From the NCBI GenBank assembly GCA_964427535.1, contig CAYRVF010000036.1, positions 1 through 39,494 of the forward strand: a stretch of 39,494 nt of DNA, given 5' to 3'. Position 1 is the stretch's first letter, and every line of letters starts with the position of its first letter. Below the pieces are notes generated by a model that did no database searches, had not been told where the DNA came from, and saw only the letters and a program-made list of their open reading frames with translations. The stretch is from CAYRVF01 sp964427535 (GTDB lineage Bacteria > Chloroflexota > Ktedonobacteria > Ktedonobacterales > JADMIN01). Position numbers and translations under genes: made by a program. Shown piece by piece: positions 1 through 7,865 of this stretch.

Positions 1-167
1 CGGCAGCCGATGATGTGCGCGGCGTTCTCGCCGACCGAGCGCAGTCCCGGTGCGGCGCGCAGCGTGAGCTGCTCGGCGGTCAGTGGCGCGAGCGACTCTT
101 TCATGCGCTCCTGATACGCCTTCCAATGTTCGTAGAATGTCGTGAGCGTGAAGTTGTCTTCGGCCAT
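1..167 (-). CDS. DinB-family protein, N-terminal part (gene runs off the window)
   Basis: Reading from ATG at 167, a GGAG ribosome site lies just upstream on the minus strand. The 55 visible residues start MAEDNFTLTTFYEHWKAYQ and continue through LAPLTAEQLTLRAAPGLRSV into GENAAHIIGC. This is the first helix and following loop of the DinB/YfiT-like four-helix-bundle fold, where the conserved pattern is W...Y...L..A...L..EQL..R..P..RS..E...HI. The family's metal-binding histidines are known to lie partly in this first segment (here the His of AAHI) and partly further on, outside the window. DinB-like proteins are metal-binding thiol or small-molecule transferases and often stress-associated; the exact role of this one cannot be told. 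Family call is fairly sure, function unknown. Confidence 0.72.
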   Translation of the reverse strand, partial: MAEDNFTLTTFYEHWKAYQERMKESLAPLTAEQLTLRAAPGLRSVGENAAHIIGC

Positions 168-305
168 GGTCCTCATCTCCGTATCTGCTGCGCCCTGGAC
201 GGCGGGCCGGTGGATGTCGTCTCGCATGTGTGCGTCGCCCGCGCTAGCATGCCACACATCGCAGGCCACCGTCCAGGCAGATTTCTGGAGATGTGTCGAT
301 TTCGC

Positions 306-1793
306 TCACCGAACGAGGCGCGCCGGCGAAGTTGGAATGGCGGGAGGCGATGCCAACGTCGCTTCGTGCCGCGCTAGTGCTGGCTGCTCACGCCGAGCGC
401 GGACTGCGAGCGCGGGCAGTACGCCGAGCAGCGAGAGACCGGCGAGCACGGCAAGCGCTGGACGGAATCCATCAGCAAACGCCGCCGGTGTGCCGAGGTG
501 GCCGTTCGCGGCGAAGATGGCGGTCGCCACCGCGACGCCGAACACGCTGCCGAACCGCTGGAAGGTGCTGTTCGCGCCCGATGCCTTGCCGATGTCTGGC
601 GGTGCGACTGAGCTCAGCACCGCCGTGGGGGTAGCGGCGAGCGCCATCGAGACGCCGGTGCCCGCGATGAGCAGTGGCAGAATCAACTGCCCATACTCGA
701 CGCCTGCCGTCGCCTCCCACGCGAACCATCCCAGCCCCACGCCCTGCAGAAGCATGCCCACGACCATCACCGGCCGCTGTCCAATCCGGTCAGAGAGGAT
801 GCCGGCGAGGGGTGCCACGAGAACCGGTGTCGCCGTCCACGGGAGGACGCGCACGCCGGTGCCAAGCGGCGAGAAGCCCAGACCCAGCTGGAAATACTGC
901 GCGACGAGGAAGACGGCGCCGACGAGCGCGGCAACCATCAGGAAGCCGGTGGCGTTGGCCGCGGCGAATGAGCGGCTGCGGAAGAGGCGCAGTGGCAGCA
1001 TCGGCTCTGGCACCCGACGTTCCCAGGCGTTGAAGCCGCCCAGAAGCAGGAGGCCACTGCCGAGGGACACGAGCGTCTGGGTGTCGCCCCACCCGGCGTC
1101 GCCCGCATGCACGAGTCCCCATACGATGCCGACCGCTCCGCCCGTCACCAGCGCGACCGCTGGCAGATCGAGGCGTGTTGCCGGGCCGTGGCTCTCGGAC
1201 AGTCGCACAAGTGAGAGGGCAGACGCGACGAGCCCAATGGGCACATTCACCCAGAAGATCCAGTGCCAATCGAGCCCCTGAGTGATGGCGCCGCCGACCA
1301 GCGGCCCAGCGGCGACGGCGAGACCGCCGATACCGCCCCACAGGCCAATGATGGCCCCACGTCGCTCCGGTGGGAAGGCGGCGGTGAGAATGGTCAGGCT
1401 CAACGGCATGACGATGGCGGCGCCAATTCCTTGTACCACCCGGAAGGCGATGAGGATCTCCACCGTGGGTGCCAGCGCACACGCGGCGGATGCCGCGCTA
1501 AAGAGCGCCAAACCGAGAGCGAAGACGCGGCGACGTCCATACCGGTCGCCGAGCGCGGCGGCAGTGATGATGCCAGCGGCGTAGGCGAGGGTAAACGCGT
1601 TGACCGTCCATTCCAGCGTCGAGAGGCTGGCGCCGAGGTCGCGGTGGATAGCGGGGAGTGCGGTGATCACCACGAGCGCATCCAGCGCCACCATGAAGAA
1701 AGCGATTGACGTGAGAACGACTGTCCAGCGCGGTGACCGGTGACTGGCCGTCGTCGCAGGTTGGGCCGCTGGAGAGATTGCCGAGACTGCCAT
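306..1793 (-). CDS. MFS transporter, DHA2 (14-TM drug:H+ antiporter) family
   Basis: Predicted inner-membrane proton-driven exporter of the EmrB/QacA (DHA2) type, 495 residues, the usual length for 14 membrane segments. Visible signatures are the acidic TM1 segment LDALVVITALPAI (about residues 37-49), motif A as GDRYGRRR (82-89) in the TM2-TM3 loop, and the family-typical WHWIFWVNVPIGL (about 176-188). I chose ATG 1793 over an in-frame upstream start at 1847 because AAGGAG lies 8 nt before it and the upstream residues are Pro/Gly-rich. Substrate cannot be predicted. Tandem 11-bp repeats about 115-135 bp upstream could be an operator. A second DHA2 exporter lies at 5931-7475, but it is under a different regulator and on the other strand. 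Confidence 0.93.
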   Translation of the reverse strand: MAVSAISPAAQPATTASHRSPRWTVVLTSIAFFMVALDALVVITALPAIHRDLGASLSTLEWTVNAFTLAYAAGIITAAALGDRYGRRRVFALGLALFSAASAACALAPTVEILIAFRVVQGIGAAIVMPLSLTILTAAFPPERRGAIIGLWGGIGGLAVAAGPLVGGAITQGLDWHWIFWVNVPIGLVASALSLVRLSESHGPATRLDLPAVALVTGGAVGIVWGLVHAGDAGWGDTQTLVSLGSGLLLLGGFNAWERRVPEPMLPLRLFRSRSFAAANATGFLMVAALVGAVFLVAQYFQLGLGFSPLGTGVRVLPWTATPVLVAPLAGILSDRIGQRPVMVVGMLLQGVGLGWFAWEATAGVEYGQLILPLLIAGTGVSMALAATPTAVLSSVAPPDIGKASGANSTFQRFGSVFGVAVATAIFAANGHLGTPAAFADGFRPALAVLAGLSLLGVLPALAVRARREQPALARHEATLASPPAIPTSPARLVR

Positions 1794-1907
1794 AGGGATG
1801 TCTCCTTGTCGACCATCGGGCGGCGGCGCCAGGGCAAGCGGCACCACGCGACCACCCGATGCATCACTTCGACACGTGAGACAATCCGAAATCGACAGCT
1901 CTTCTGA

Positions 1908-1929
1908 TCACTTATTCGTCACTTTTTCG
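1908..1929. repeat. Two tandem 11-bp repeats, candidate operator of the MFS gene
   Basis: TCACTTATTCG (1908-1918) is followed directly by TCACTTTTTCG (1919-1929). A related TCACTTCGA lies at about 1864-1872. The repeats sit in the 153-bp gap upstream of the MFS exporter (start 1793) and just after the stop of the sigma-factor gene. Direct repeats of one helical turn are typical of regulator sites, but no cognate regulator can be named. Confidence 0.35.
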
Positions 1930-1946
1930 ACCGCTGTGACGACTGG

Positions 1947-3242
1947 TCAGTCGTTCTCTGTGGCGGCCTGATGAGTGATACCCGAGGTGCCGCGCTCCGC
2001 CAATCGACGCTCAAGCTCGGCGCGCAGCACCGCGTTCTCGGTTGCTGCGATGGCGCGCGCCCAGGCGACGGCAGCCGCGTCAAAGTCACCCGCGCGGTCG
2101 AGCAGATCGGCATGCGCGGCATGCAGAGGCGCGTAATCATTGAGCGCACCTGATGTGAGAATTGGCTCCAGCAAGGCGAGCCCGGCGCTGGGTCCATCCG
2201 CCATCCCCACTGCGACGGCGCGGTTGATGGCCACCACCGGCGAGGGGGTACGGCGCGCCAGCGCGCGGTAGAGGAGCGCGATCTCCGCCCAGTCGGTCTC
2301 CTCGAAGCTCGGCGCCAGCGCGTGGATTGCCGCGATCGCCGCTTGCAGCTGATATGGACCTGGTGAGCGTCGCGCGACAGCCGTGTCGAGCAGCGCGACA
2401 CCCTCCCCGATGATGGCGTGGTCCCACTGGCTGCGATCCTGTTCTGCCAGCGGCACAGGGTGGCCGTCTGGATTTTGCCGTCCCGGCGCCCTCGCATGGA
2501 GCAGGAGCAGTAGCGCAAGCAGTCCAGCCGTCTCGGCGTCCTCCGGCACGAGTCGGTGCAGTAGCCTCCCCAGCCAGATCGCCTCCGCGCAAAGCTCGCC
2601 ACGCGTAAGCCGCTCGCCCCCGGTGGCCGCATAGCCCTCATTGAACACCAAATAGATCACGCCCTGGACGCTAGCCAGCCGTTCGGCGAGCGCATCGGGG
2701 GCGGGTACCTCGAAGTGGATGCCCGCCTGGCGGATCTTGCGCTTGGCGCGCACCAGCCGCTGGGCTAGTGTCGCCTCCGGCAGCAGGAAGGCAGCGGCAA
2801 TCTCGCGCGTCGTCAGGCCGGCGAGGTAGCGCAGAGTCAGCGCCATGCGGACGTCGAGCGCAAGCGCGGGGTGGCAGCAGGCGAAGATCAGCCGCAGGCG
2901 GTCGTCTTCCATTCCCAGCATCTCCTCGCGCTCCTCCACCTGCTCCGCGACATCCAAGATGCCGGCCCGGGTGGCGTTCCAGTCGTCGAGATCTGGGGCA
3001 TGTTGGGAAAGCTGACGGTCGTGTCGCAGACGGTTGAGCGCGACACGCCATGCGGTGACGGTCAGCCAGGCGCCCGGCTTCGAGGGCACGCCGTCGCGCG
3101 ACCACGCCGCCGTCGCCTTTGCCAGCGCCTCTTGGGTCGCGTCTTCGGCGAACTGCAGGTCACCAAGGCGGCGTGCGAGGGTCGCCACCACTGAGGACCA
3201 CTCTTCGCGATACACGCGTTCAACGGCCACTGATGCGTTCAT
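1947..3242 (-). CDS. RNA polymerase sigma factor, ECF42-type with C-terminal TPR-like domain
   Basis: Extracytoplasmic-function sigma factor of 431 residues, more than twice the length of a simple ECF factor. Region 2 lies at about residues 8-75 (core-binding and -10 recognition, with DATQEAL at 34-40). Region 4 lies at about 130-172, with helix-turn-helix LTTREIAAAFLLPEATLAQR. The signatures LIFACCHPAL (118-127) and YLVFNEGYAA (197-206) and the roughly 230-residue helical C-terminal extension are typical of the ECF42 group. That group has no anti-sigma factor and is controlled through its TPR-like tail. The partner DGPF/YCII gene lies immediately upstream, the classical ECF42 pairing. ATG 3242 follows a strong AGGGAGG, but at 14 nt spacing; an alternative GTG at 3287 overlaps the end of the upstream gene. 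The targets are unknown. Confidence 0.9.
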   Translation of the reverse strand: MNASVAVERVYREEWSSVVATLARRLGDLQFAEDATQEALAKATAAWSRDGVPSKPGAWLTVTAWRVALNRLRHDRQLSQHAPDLDDWNATRAGILDVAEQVEEREEMLGMEDDRLRLIFACCHPALALDVRMALTLRYLAGLTTREIAAAFLLPEATLAQRLVRAKRKIRQAGIHFEVPAPDALAERLASVQGVIYLVFNEGYAATGGERLTRGELCAEAIWLGRLLHRLVPEDAETAGLLALLLLLHARAPGRQNPDGHPVPLAEQDRSQWDHAIIGEGVALLDTAVARRSPGPYQLQAAIAAIHALAPSFEETDWAEIALLYRALARRTPSPVVAINRAVAVGMADGPSAGLALLEPILTSGALNDYAPLHAAHADLLDRAGDFDAAAVAWARAIAATENAVLRAELERRLAERGTSGITHQAATEND

Positions 3243-3279
3243 CCGCTCGTGAATAACCTCCCTACAGAGCCTGTCAGGC

Positions 3280-3678
3280 TCAGTCACACACGATCTCGGT
3301 TAGGACCGGAGTCGCCTGCACGGGCCGCACCTCCACCGTCCCACGGCGCACGTGGGGCATCCGCGCTGCCCAGTCGAGCGCCGCATCCAGACCTGGCGCC
3401 TCGATCAGATAGAAGCCGAGCAGGTGCTCTTTGGTCTCGACGAACGGGCCGTCCGTGAAGAGCCGCTCACCCTCGCGCACCCGCACGCTGGTCGCCGTCG
3501 CGATATCTTGCAGCCGCTCCAGGGCCAGCAGCGCTCCCGCGTTTTTGAGCGCGCGCGTATAGTCAATCCACGTGTCATACACGCCATCGGCGGACTGTGG
3601 GCGTGTCGGGGCCTCGGCCGTGGCAGAGCCAGCGGCTCCCCCATCGGTCGCGGAGTAAATGAGCAATGCGTAGCGCAT
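3280..3678 (-). CDS. YCII-related DGPF-domain protein
   Basis: Cytosolic protein of 132 residues with a dimeric alpha/beta ferredoxin-like YCII fold. The hallmark is LFTDGPFVETKEHLLGFYLI at about residues 73-92, which contains the DGPF motif, followed by the helix LDAALDWAARMP. It starts MRYALLIYS, as usual for the family. Its stop codon lies 38 nt before the preferred ECF42 sigma start, and it overlaps the alternative GTG, so the two genes are probably co-transcribed. DGPF proteins are almost always encoded beside ECF42 sigma factors and are regarded as their targets or accessory factors. No enzymatic function is established for this type. Confidence 0.9.
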   Translation of the reverse strand: MRYALLIYSATDGGAAGSATAEAPTRPQSADGVYDTWIDYTRALKNAGALLALERLQDIATATSVRVREGERLFTDGPFVETKEHLLGFYLIEAPGLDAALDWAARMPHVRRGTVEVRPVQATPVLTEIVCD

Positions 3679-3806
3679 GGTGTCTGCCCTCCCTGGGATA
3701 ACGTCATCCCCTGGTGTCCCGGCTCATTGCCGGTCTATCGTAACGACACGCAGCGTACGCCAAAATCGACAGCGGTTCGCGAGCAACATGACAATCGCGC
3801 GTTTTC

Positions 3807-4133
3807 TTAGCGCCCCCGCTCCAGCGCGTCCAACCGCACGTCGTAGTGCTGGGAGCGGGCGTCGAAGCGCGCGAGCAGCGCCTGGGCCTCAGGTAGGACG
3901 ACCGACGCCTCCGGATCGTCCCCGGCGAACTCGCGCACGCTCTCCATGGAGTCGAACCACATGATGGTGACAAACTCGACGCTGTCGCCGAGCTCTCGAC
4001 GCAGCAGCTGGATGCCGCGGAATCCAGTCAGATGACGGCTCTGAATCCAGGGGAATATCTCGCTTCGTAACAGCGCCTCATAGGCGTCAGCGTTTTCGGG
4101 TGTGGTCCACCCATGCCAGATCCGGCTGATCAT
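3807..4133 (-). CDS. Antibiotic-biosynthesis-monooxygenase (ABM) fold protein
   Basis: Protein of 108 residues. It opens MISRIWHGWTTPENADAYEA, goes through a central FRGIQLLRRELGDSVEFVTI stretch and then MWFDSMESVREFAG. This is the layout of the dimeric alpha+beta barrel ABM superfamily: strand with a conserved W-H-G-W, helix, two strands, then a W-D-S helix. An AAGGGA ribosome site lies 7 nt before ATG 4133. Members include quinol monooxygenases, heme-degrading enzymes and many proteins of unknown role. No heme or flavin ligands can be assigned here, so substrate and reaction are open. It stands alone between the DGPF gene and the deazaflavin oxidoreductase. Confidence 0.75.
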   Translation of the reverse strand: MISRIWHGWTTPENADAYEALLRSEIFPWIQSRHLTGFRGIQLLRRELGDSVEFVTIMWFDSMESVREFAGDDPEASVVLPEAQALLARFDARSQHYDVRLDALERGR

Positions 4134-4355
4134 GCGGATGTCCCTTCTTGATGTCGTACGAGGCGCTTCGACGGACGGCCAGCGTTCGGGTATCTTATCG
4201 TATAGCCAGTGTCTATGCTGTGCGGAGCTGCCGCTGGATGTCGTGCGGACTCATCAATAGATAACGCCACTCGATGTACCTGTTCGTGACGCGCAGGGAG
4301 TCTACCGCCACGCAGAAGTTCGGGCGGCCAGTGCAGCGCAATTCCACACAGTCTG

Positions 4356-4865
4356 CTAGGCGTGTTTGGCCGCCCCTTTCGCGCCGATGGTCACGTGTGT
4401 GGGCGTTGTCAGACGGAAGACCGGATACGCTGCCGCGATGCGTTCGAAGTCGGAGAGCGGTGCGTCCTGGTCCACGGGCACGTGGGAACGCGCTCCCGGC
4501 GCGCGCCGCAGATAGGCCTTCAGGATGGGCGCGCGCTGGTCGACGGATACCTCTTCTAGGTGGACCTCCTCACGGCCACGACTGCGTATGACCGCCTTCC
4601 CACCGGCTGCCCGTACGTTGCGCACCCAACTCACGTTGTCTCCCAGCATCGACACGATGTACCGCTGCCCCTCGACGTCGACCACCACGACAGGCAGCGA
4701 GATCGTCCGTCCTGATGTGCGTCCTGTCACCTGGAGTGTCGCTAACCCCGAGCCAGCGCCGATGCCCGTCGCAGCTAGCGCCAGTGTCGCCTTATTCAGC
4801 AGCCGTGCCAACCAGTTCTGTCGCCGTCCACGGTATAGCCATTGCCTGAAGGAGTTGTTCGACAT
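4356..4865 (-). CDS. Nitroreductase/deazaflavin-dependent (F420) oxidoreductase family protein
   Basis: Protein of 169 residues of the split-barrel DUF385/Ddn family, whose members use reduced coenzyme F420 to reduce quinones, nitro compounds or other electron-poor substrates. The core is seen as LQVTGRTSGRTISLPVVVV (about residues 44-62), then QRYIVSMLGDNVSWVRNVRA and the basic AVIRSRGREEVHL segment. The TGRTSG turn and the following strand form the deazaflavin phosphate-binding region in known members. GGAGG lies 7 nt upstream of ATG 4865. The presence of this family suggests that the host makes F420, as many Chloroflexota and Actinomycetota do. The physiological substrate is not predictable. 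Confidence 0.85.
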   Translation of the reverse strand: MSNNSFRQWLYRGRRQNWLARLLNKATLALAATGIGAGSGLATLQVTGRTSGRTISLPVVVVDVEGQRYIVSMLGDNVSWVRNVRAAGGKAVIRSRGREEVHLEEVSVDQRAPILKAYLRRAPGARSHVPVDQDAPLSDFERIAAAYPVFRLTTPTHVTIGAKGAAKHA

Positions 4866-5265
4866 GGCAGTGCCTCCTCACCTTTCCTGGCTTCTCTGGT
4901 TCCTCGTTCACCGTGTAGCCTGTGGCGTCCATGTCATGGCTGGTCTGGGTTCACGCGCTAGAAACGGTAACAGGAAGCGCAGGCCGGTCATCTCGCTCTC
5001 TCCCGTCCCATGCCTTCTCGCGCGCTGCCTTGGGTGCCGATCTGCCCGAAGTATACGCGTGGCCCGATGTACCATCCCCGCCCATTCGGTGTATTCCGCT
5101 CTACCAATTTGTCCAGAGCGGTGCAAGTGGGTGTCGAGTAGGTCCACCCGTGCGCCCTCATACGCTGGTGCGCCTCAACGCCTCGCGTCCGTGTCGCTGT
5201 AACAGTACCTGCCACGCCCTCCTCTCGCCTGGGGCTGGCGCGCGTGCGAGTTCGCCAACAACCTC
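4866..5265. other. Intergenic stretch, no gene recognised
   Basis: About 400 nt between the divergent deazaflavin-oxidoreductase and PadR genes. Short open frames on both strands show no start with a good ribosome site and no recognisable protein pattern. It must carry the promoter of the minus-strand gene starting at 4865, but I cannot place it with confidence. Confidence 0.4.
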
Positions 5266-5340
5266 TTGACAGTCACATTCACCTATGTTATGCATGACTA
5301 TGTCATAAAAACCTATGTTGTAATTACCTATACAGCGGAG
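5266..5340 (+). promoter_or_regulatory. Promoter/operator region of the padR-MFS operon
   Basis: An AT-rich island in GC-rich DNA, 30-105 bp before the PadR start. It contains a perfect -35 hexamer TTGACA (5266-5271) with a weak -10 TATGCA at 17-bp spacing (5289-5294). There is a palindrome ATGAC-TAT-GTCAT (5294-5306) and a repeated ACCTATGTT (5281-5289 and 5311-5319, exactly 30 bp apart), with a third partial copy ACCTAT at 5326-5331. PadR repressors usually bind dyads of ATGT/ACAT type in their own promoter, so autoregulation by the adjacent PadR is likely. Exact operator boundaries are inferred. Confidence 0.55.
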
Positions 5341-5370
5341 TTTCTGCAGATCAGCGAGAGGAGGGCGCAC

Positions 5371-5934
5371 GTGTACGTCGACATCGTCATCCTGGCTACC
5401 TTGTCAGTGCGGCCGCAGCATGGCTACGAGATCAAGCGCAGTGTCGGGCGCGTGCTTGGACCAGAGGCCAACCTCAATAACGGCGTGCTCTATCCCACAT
5501 TGCGCCGGCTAGAGGAGATGGGTGCGCTCGAGCGTGAGGTCGAGCGACATGAGGGCAAGCCGGATCGCCACGTTTACCGGCTGAGCGGACTCGGGCACGA
5601 GGTGCTGCACGACCTGCTCACCGAGTTCCCGCCAGAGGTCGCACGCAACGAGAGTGAGTTCCTCACGCGTGTGTCGTGCTTCGATCTGCTGGAGCCTGCC
5701 GAGCGACGTGCGATCCTCGATGCTCGCGCGGCTGACCGGCGCCGCTCTCTGGAGCGGCATGCGGAGATTCTGGCGATGGTCGAGGCTGAGCGCCTGACGA
5801 TGTCGCCGTATGCTCTGGAGACGCTGGCGTTCGACCGGCAGAAGACGGAGCTTGAGCTGGCGTGGATCGAGCACCTGACACACCTCGCTGCCGATGGCGG
5901 TGCGGATGCGCGAGTGAACGGAGACGCACGATGA
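5371..5934 (+). CDS. PadR-family transcriptional regulator
   Basis: Winged-helix repressor of 187 residues. The PadR domain occupies about residues 3-80: DIVILATLSVRPQHGYEI, then NNGVLYPTLRRLEEMGALER (recognition helix and wing), then the YRLSGLGHEVL segment. A C-terminal Vir-type helical dimerisation region follows, rich in Arg/Glu (about 100-180). The start is GTG 5371, which has GGAGG 6 nt upstream. The open frame extends upstream to 5266, but that part covers the promoter island and encodes an implausible Tyr/Thr-rich run. The stop overlaps the start of the MFS exporter (ATGA), so the two are translationally coupled. This is the usual PadR arrangement of a local repressor released by the exporter's substrate. 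Confidence 0.92.
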   Translation: MYVDIVILATLSVRPQHGYEIKRSVGRVLGPEANLNNGVLYPTLRRLEEMGALEREVERHEGKPDRHVYRLSGLGHEVLHDLLTEFPPEVARNESEFLTRVSCFDLLEPAERRAILDARAADRRRSLERHAEILAMVEAERLTMSPYALETLAFDRQKTELELAWIEHLTHLAADGGADARVNGDAR

Positions 5935-7475
5935 GCGCGCAATCGACCTCCCTTCGCACGGTACGTCCCGGCGTGCTCGTCATGTCCGGGCTGCTCGCCG
6001 GACCGTTCCTCAGCATGGTGGACTCGAATATCGTGAATGTGGCGCTGCCCGATATCGCGACCCAGCTTCACAGCACACTCCCGACAGCGCAGTGGATCCT
6101 GACCGGCTACCTATTGGCGCTCGCCGCGGGGCTGGCCGCCAGCGCGTATCTCGCCAAGCGATTCGGCACTCGTCGCGTCTATCTGGCCAGCCTGATAGGG
6201 TTCACCGCGGCCTCGGCCCTCTGCGCGCTGGCGCCCACCATCGGCGTGCTGATCGCGCTTCGTGTACTGCAAGGAGCGCTGGGTGCGCCCCTCGTGCCGC
6301 TCGCGATGACGATGTTGCTTGGCGGCGAGAATAACGCCGCGCGTTCGATGCCAGCGGCGGCGGGCGTCATCCTGTTTCTTGCCCCCGCACTCGGACCCAC
6401 GCTTGGTGGACTGTTGATTCACGTGGCGGGGTGGCCGCTGATCTTTCTCGTCAACGTGCCCTTCGGCACTCTCGGCGTGATCGGAGTGCTGCGTCTGCGC
6501 GACCCGGCTGCCACGGTTGTCGATCGTGGCGTGCGGTTCGATCCGCTCGGCATGCTGGCGCTCGCCGCTGGTCTTGCGCTGGTGATCTATGGAATGACAG
6601 AGGGCCCACAACGCGGGTGGGCATCGACTGAGGTCTGGCCAGAGCTTGTGGGCGGCGGTTTGCTGCTGCTGGTCTATGTCGTCTGGGCGGCGCGCGTGAT
6701 GCATCCGGCAGTGGACCTCAAGCTGTTGCGTCATGCGCAGCCCGCGCTCGCCGTGCTCCTCTGCACGGTGGCCTCGGTCGTGATGTTCTCGATGCTCGTG
6801 CTGGTGCCGATTTTCGTCGAGCAGCTCCAGGGCGAATCTGCCCTCGTCGCCGGACTGATACTGCTGCCCCAGGGGCTGGTGACGGGGCTGGGGCTGCTCC
6901 TCGGCATGCGCATGGCACGCTATGGCGTTCGGTTCAGTGCGCTGCTGGGCATGCTGCTGCTCACGCTCTGCACGGCGGCATTGCTGTTGCTCACCCTCAG
7001 CACGCCCGCGTGGGTGACGGCGCTGCTGCTCAGCGCTCGCGGCCTTGCCATCGGCCTTGTTATCCAACCGCTGCTGACGGCGCTGCTTGCCGGCCTGACA
7101 CCGGCGGAGACCGCGGATGGCAACACGCTCTTCAACGTCGCGGAGCGTCTGGGCGGCTCCATCGGGATCGCGGTGCTGATTACCGTCTTCACCCTGCGTG
7201 AGCACGATCGTGTGCGCCAGGCGCTCGCCCATCTCACTAATCCGCTCGGCTCTCAGGGGCTTTCGGCGGGGAGTATCGCGCAGCTTCCTCCGGCCGTGCG
7301 CGCTCTGTTGGCGCAGTCGGCGTTGGCGGGATACCATGACACGATCTGGCTGCTGACCGGCATTTCGGCCCTCGGCCTCCTCGCGACACTGCTGCTGCGC
7401 GACCGGGCGCGTCCGGCAACAAGCCCGAGCGCCATCGAGGAGTCGCGCGAGATGCTTGTGGCAGGCGCCGAGTAG
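5931..7475 (+). CDS. MFS transporter, DHA2 (EmrB/QacA-like) family
   Basis: Predicted 14-TM drug:H+ antiporter of 514 residues. Visible family features are MVDSNIVNVALPDIA in TM1 (about residues 29-43, the acidic TM1 motif), QWILTGYLLALAAGLAASAY in TM2, a motif-A-like loop KRFGTRRVY, LRVLQGALGAPLVPLAMTML in TM4, and WPLIFLVNVPFG. ATG 5931 overlaps the TGA of the padR gene by the ATGA junction. Context says this is the padR-controlled efflux pump for a toxic, probably lipophilic compound; the identity of the compound is not readable. A 10-bp GC hairpin follows 10 nt after the stop. Confidence 0.93.
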   Translation: MSAQSTSLRTVRPGVLVMSGLLAGPFLSMVDSNIVNVALPDIATQLHSTLPTAQWILTGYLLALAAGLAASAYLAKRFGTRRVYLASLIGFTAASALCALAPTIGVLIALRVLQGALGAPLVPLAMTMLLGGENNAARSMPAAAGVILFLAPALGPTLGGLLIHVAGWPLIFLVNVPFGTLGVIGVLRLRDPAATVVDRGVRFDPLGMLALAAGLALVIYGMTEGPQRGWASTEVWPELVGGGLLLLVYVVWAARVMHPAVDLKLLRHAQPALAVLLCTVASVVMFSMLVLVPIFVEQLQGESALVAGLILLPQGLVTGLGLLLGMRMARYGVRFSALLGMLLLTLCTAALLLLTLSTPAWVTALLLSARGLAIGLVIQPLLTALLAGLTPAETADGNTLFNVAERLGGSIGIAVLITVFTLREHDRVRQALAHLTNPLGSQGLSAGSIAQLPPAVRALLAQSALAGYHDTIWLLTGISALGLLATLLLRDRARPATSPSAIEESREMLVAGAE

Positions 7476-7485
7476 TCTGCCACTG

Positions 7486-7516
7486 GCGCGGCCGGACAGT
7501 TGCTTCCCGGCCGCGC
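7486..7516. terminator. GC-rich hairpin after the padR-MFS operon
   Basis: Perfect 10-bp inverted repeat GCGCGGCCGG (7486-7495) and CCGGCCGCGC (7507-7516) around an 11-nt loop, starting 10 nt after the exporter's stop codon. No T-tract follows on either side, so it may be a weak or factor-assisted terminator or a 3'-end stabilising structure. Confidence 0.5.
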
Positions 7517-7544
7517 GGTCAGGACGATGTCACTACGACGCCAC

Positions 7545-7850
7545 TTACGACTGGTGAACGGCGGTCTCGCGCTCCAACTCCCGCGCCATGATGTGGTGGA
7601 TTTTGCGAGATTCCCAATCCCTGGCCAGACCACTGCCCGCGACGAAGACGATGACGGCGTGGGCAGCGAGCACAATGCCCCAGCCGATCACCGGCCAGTA
7701 GAACTACAGGCTCTGCGCGTCCGTGACCAGATTGATGAGCAACAGCCAAAGGTTGCCGATCTGCTGGCAAGCGCTCAGGCGATGACGGGTTTGCTGGGCG
7801 TTCTACGCGATGCGAGGGAGATAGGCCCGGGCGTCCACCGCCTGGGCCGC
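7545..7850 (-). pseudogene. Decayed 2TM-domain membrane protein gene
   Basis: One minus-strand frame reads NLWLLLINLVTDAQSL, then a stop (TAG at 7706-7704), then FYWPVIGWGIVLAAHAVIVF, then ARDWESRKIHHIMARELERE, ending at TAA 7547-7545. This matches the two-helix 2TM family, whose signature is a LINL...LWF.WPL.GWGI...H helix pair followed by WE.RKI..LM..E. The in-frame TAG sits where Trp (TGG) is usual, a single-base change. A second stop (7805-7803) breaks the N-terminal part, and no start with a ribosome site is present. I read it as a recently inactivated gene downstream of the protease gene. A sequencing error in one position would not restore it, because two stops are present. Confidence 0.6.
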
Positions 7851-7865
7851 TCCATGACGCTGGCA

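Noticed and set aside
6111..7337. Open frame of 408 codons on the minus strand
   Set aside because: Antisense to the clear DHA2 exporter; Gln/Arg/His-rich with no recognisable protein.
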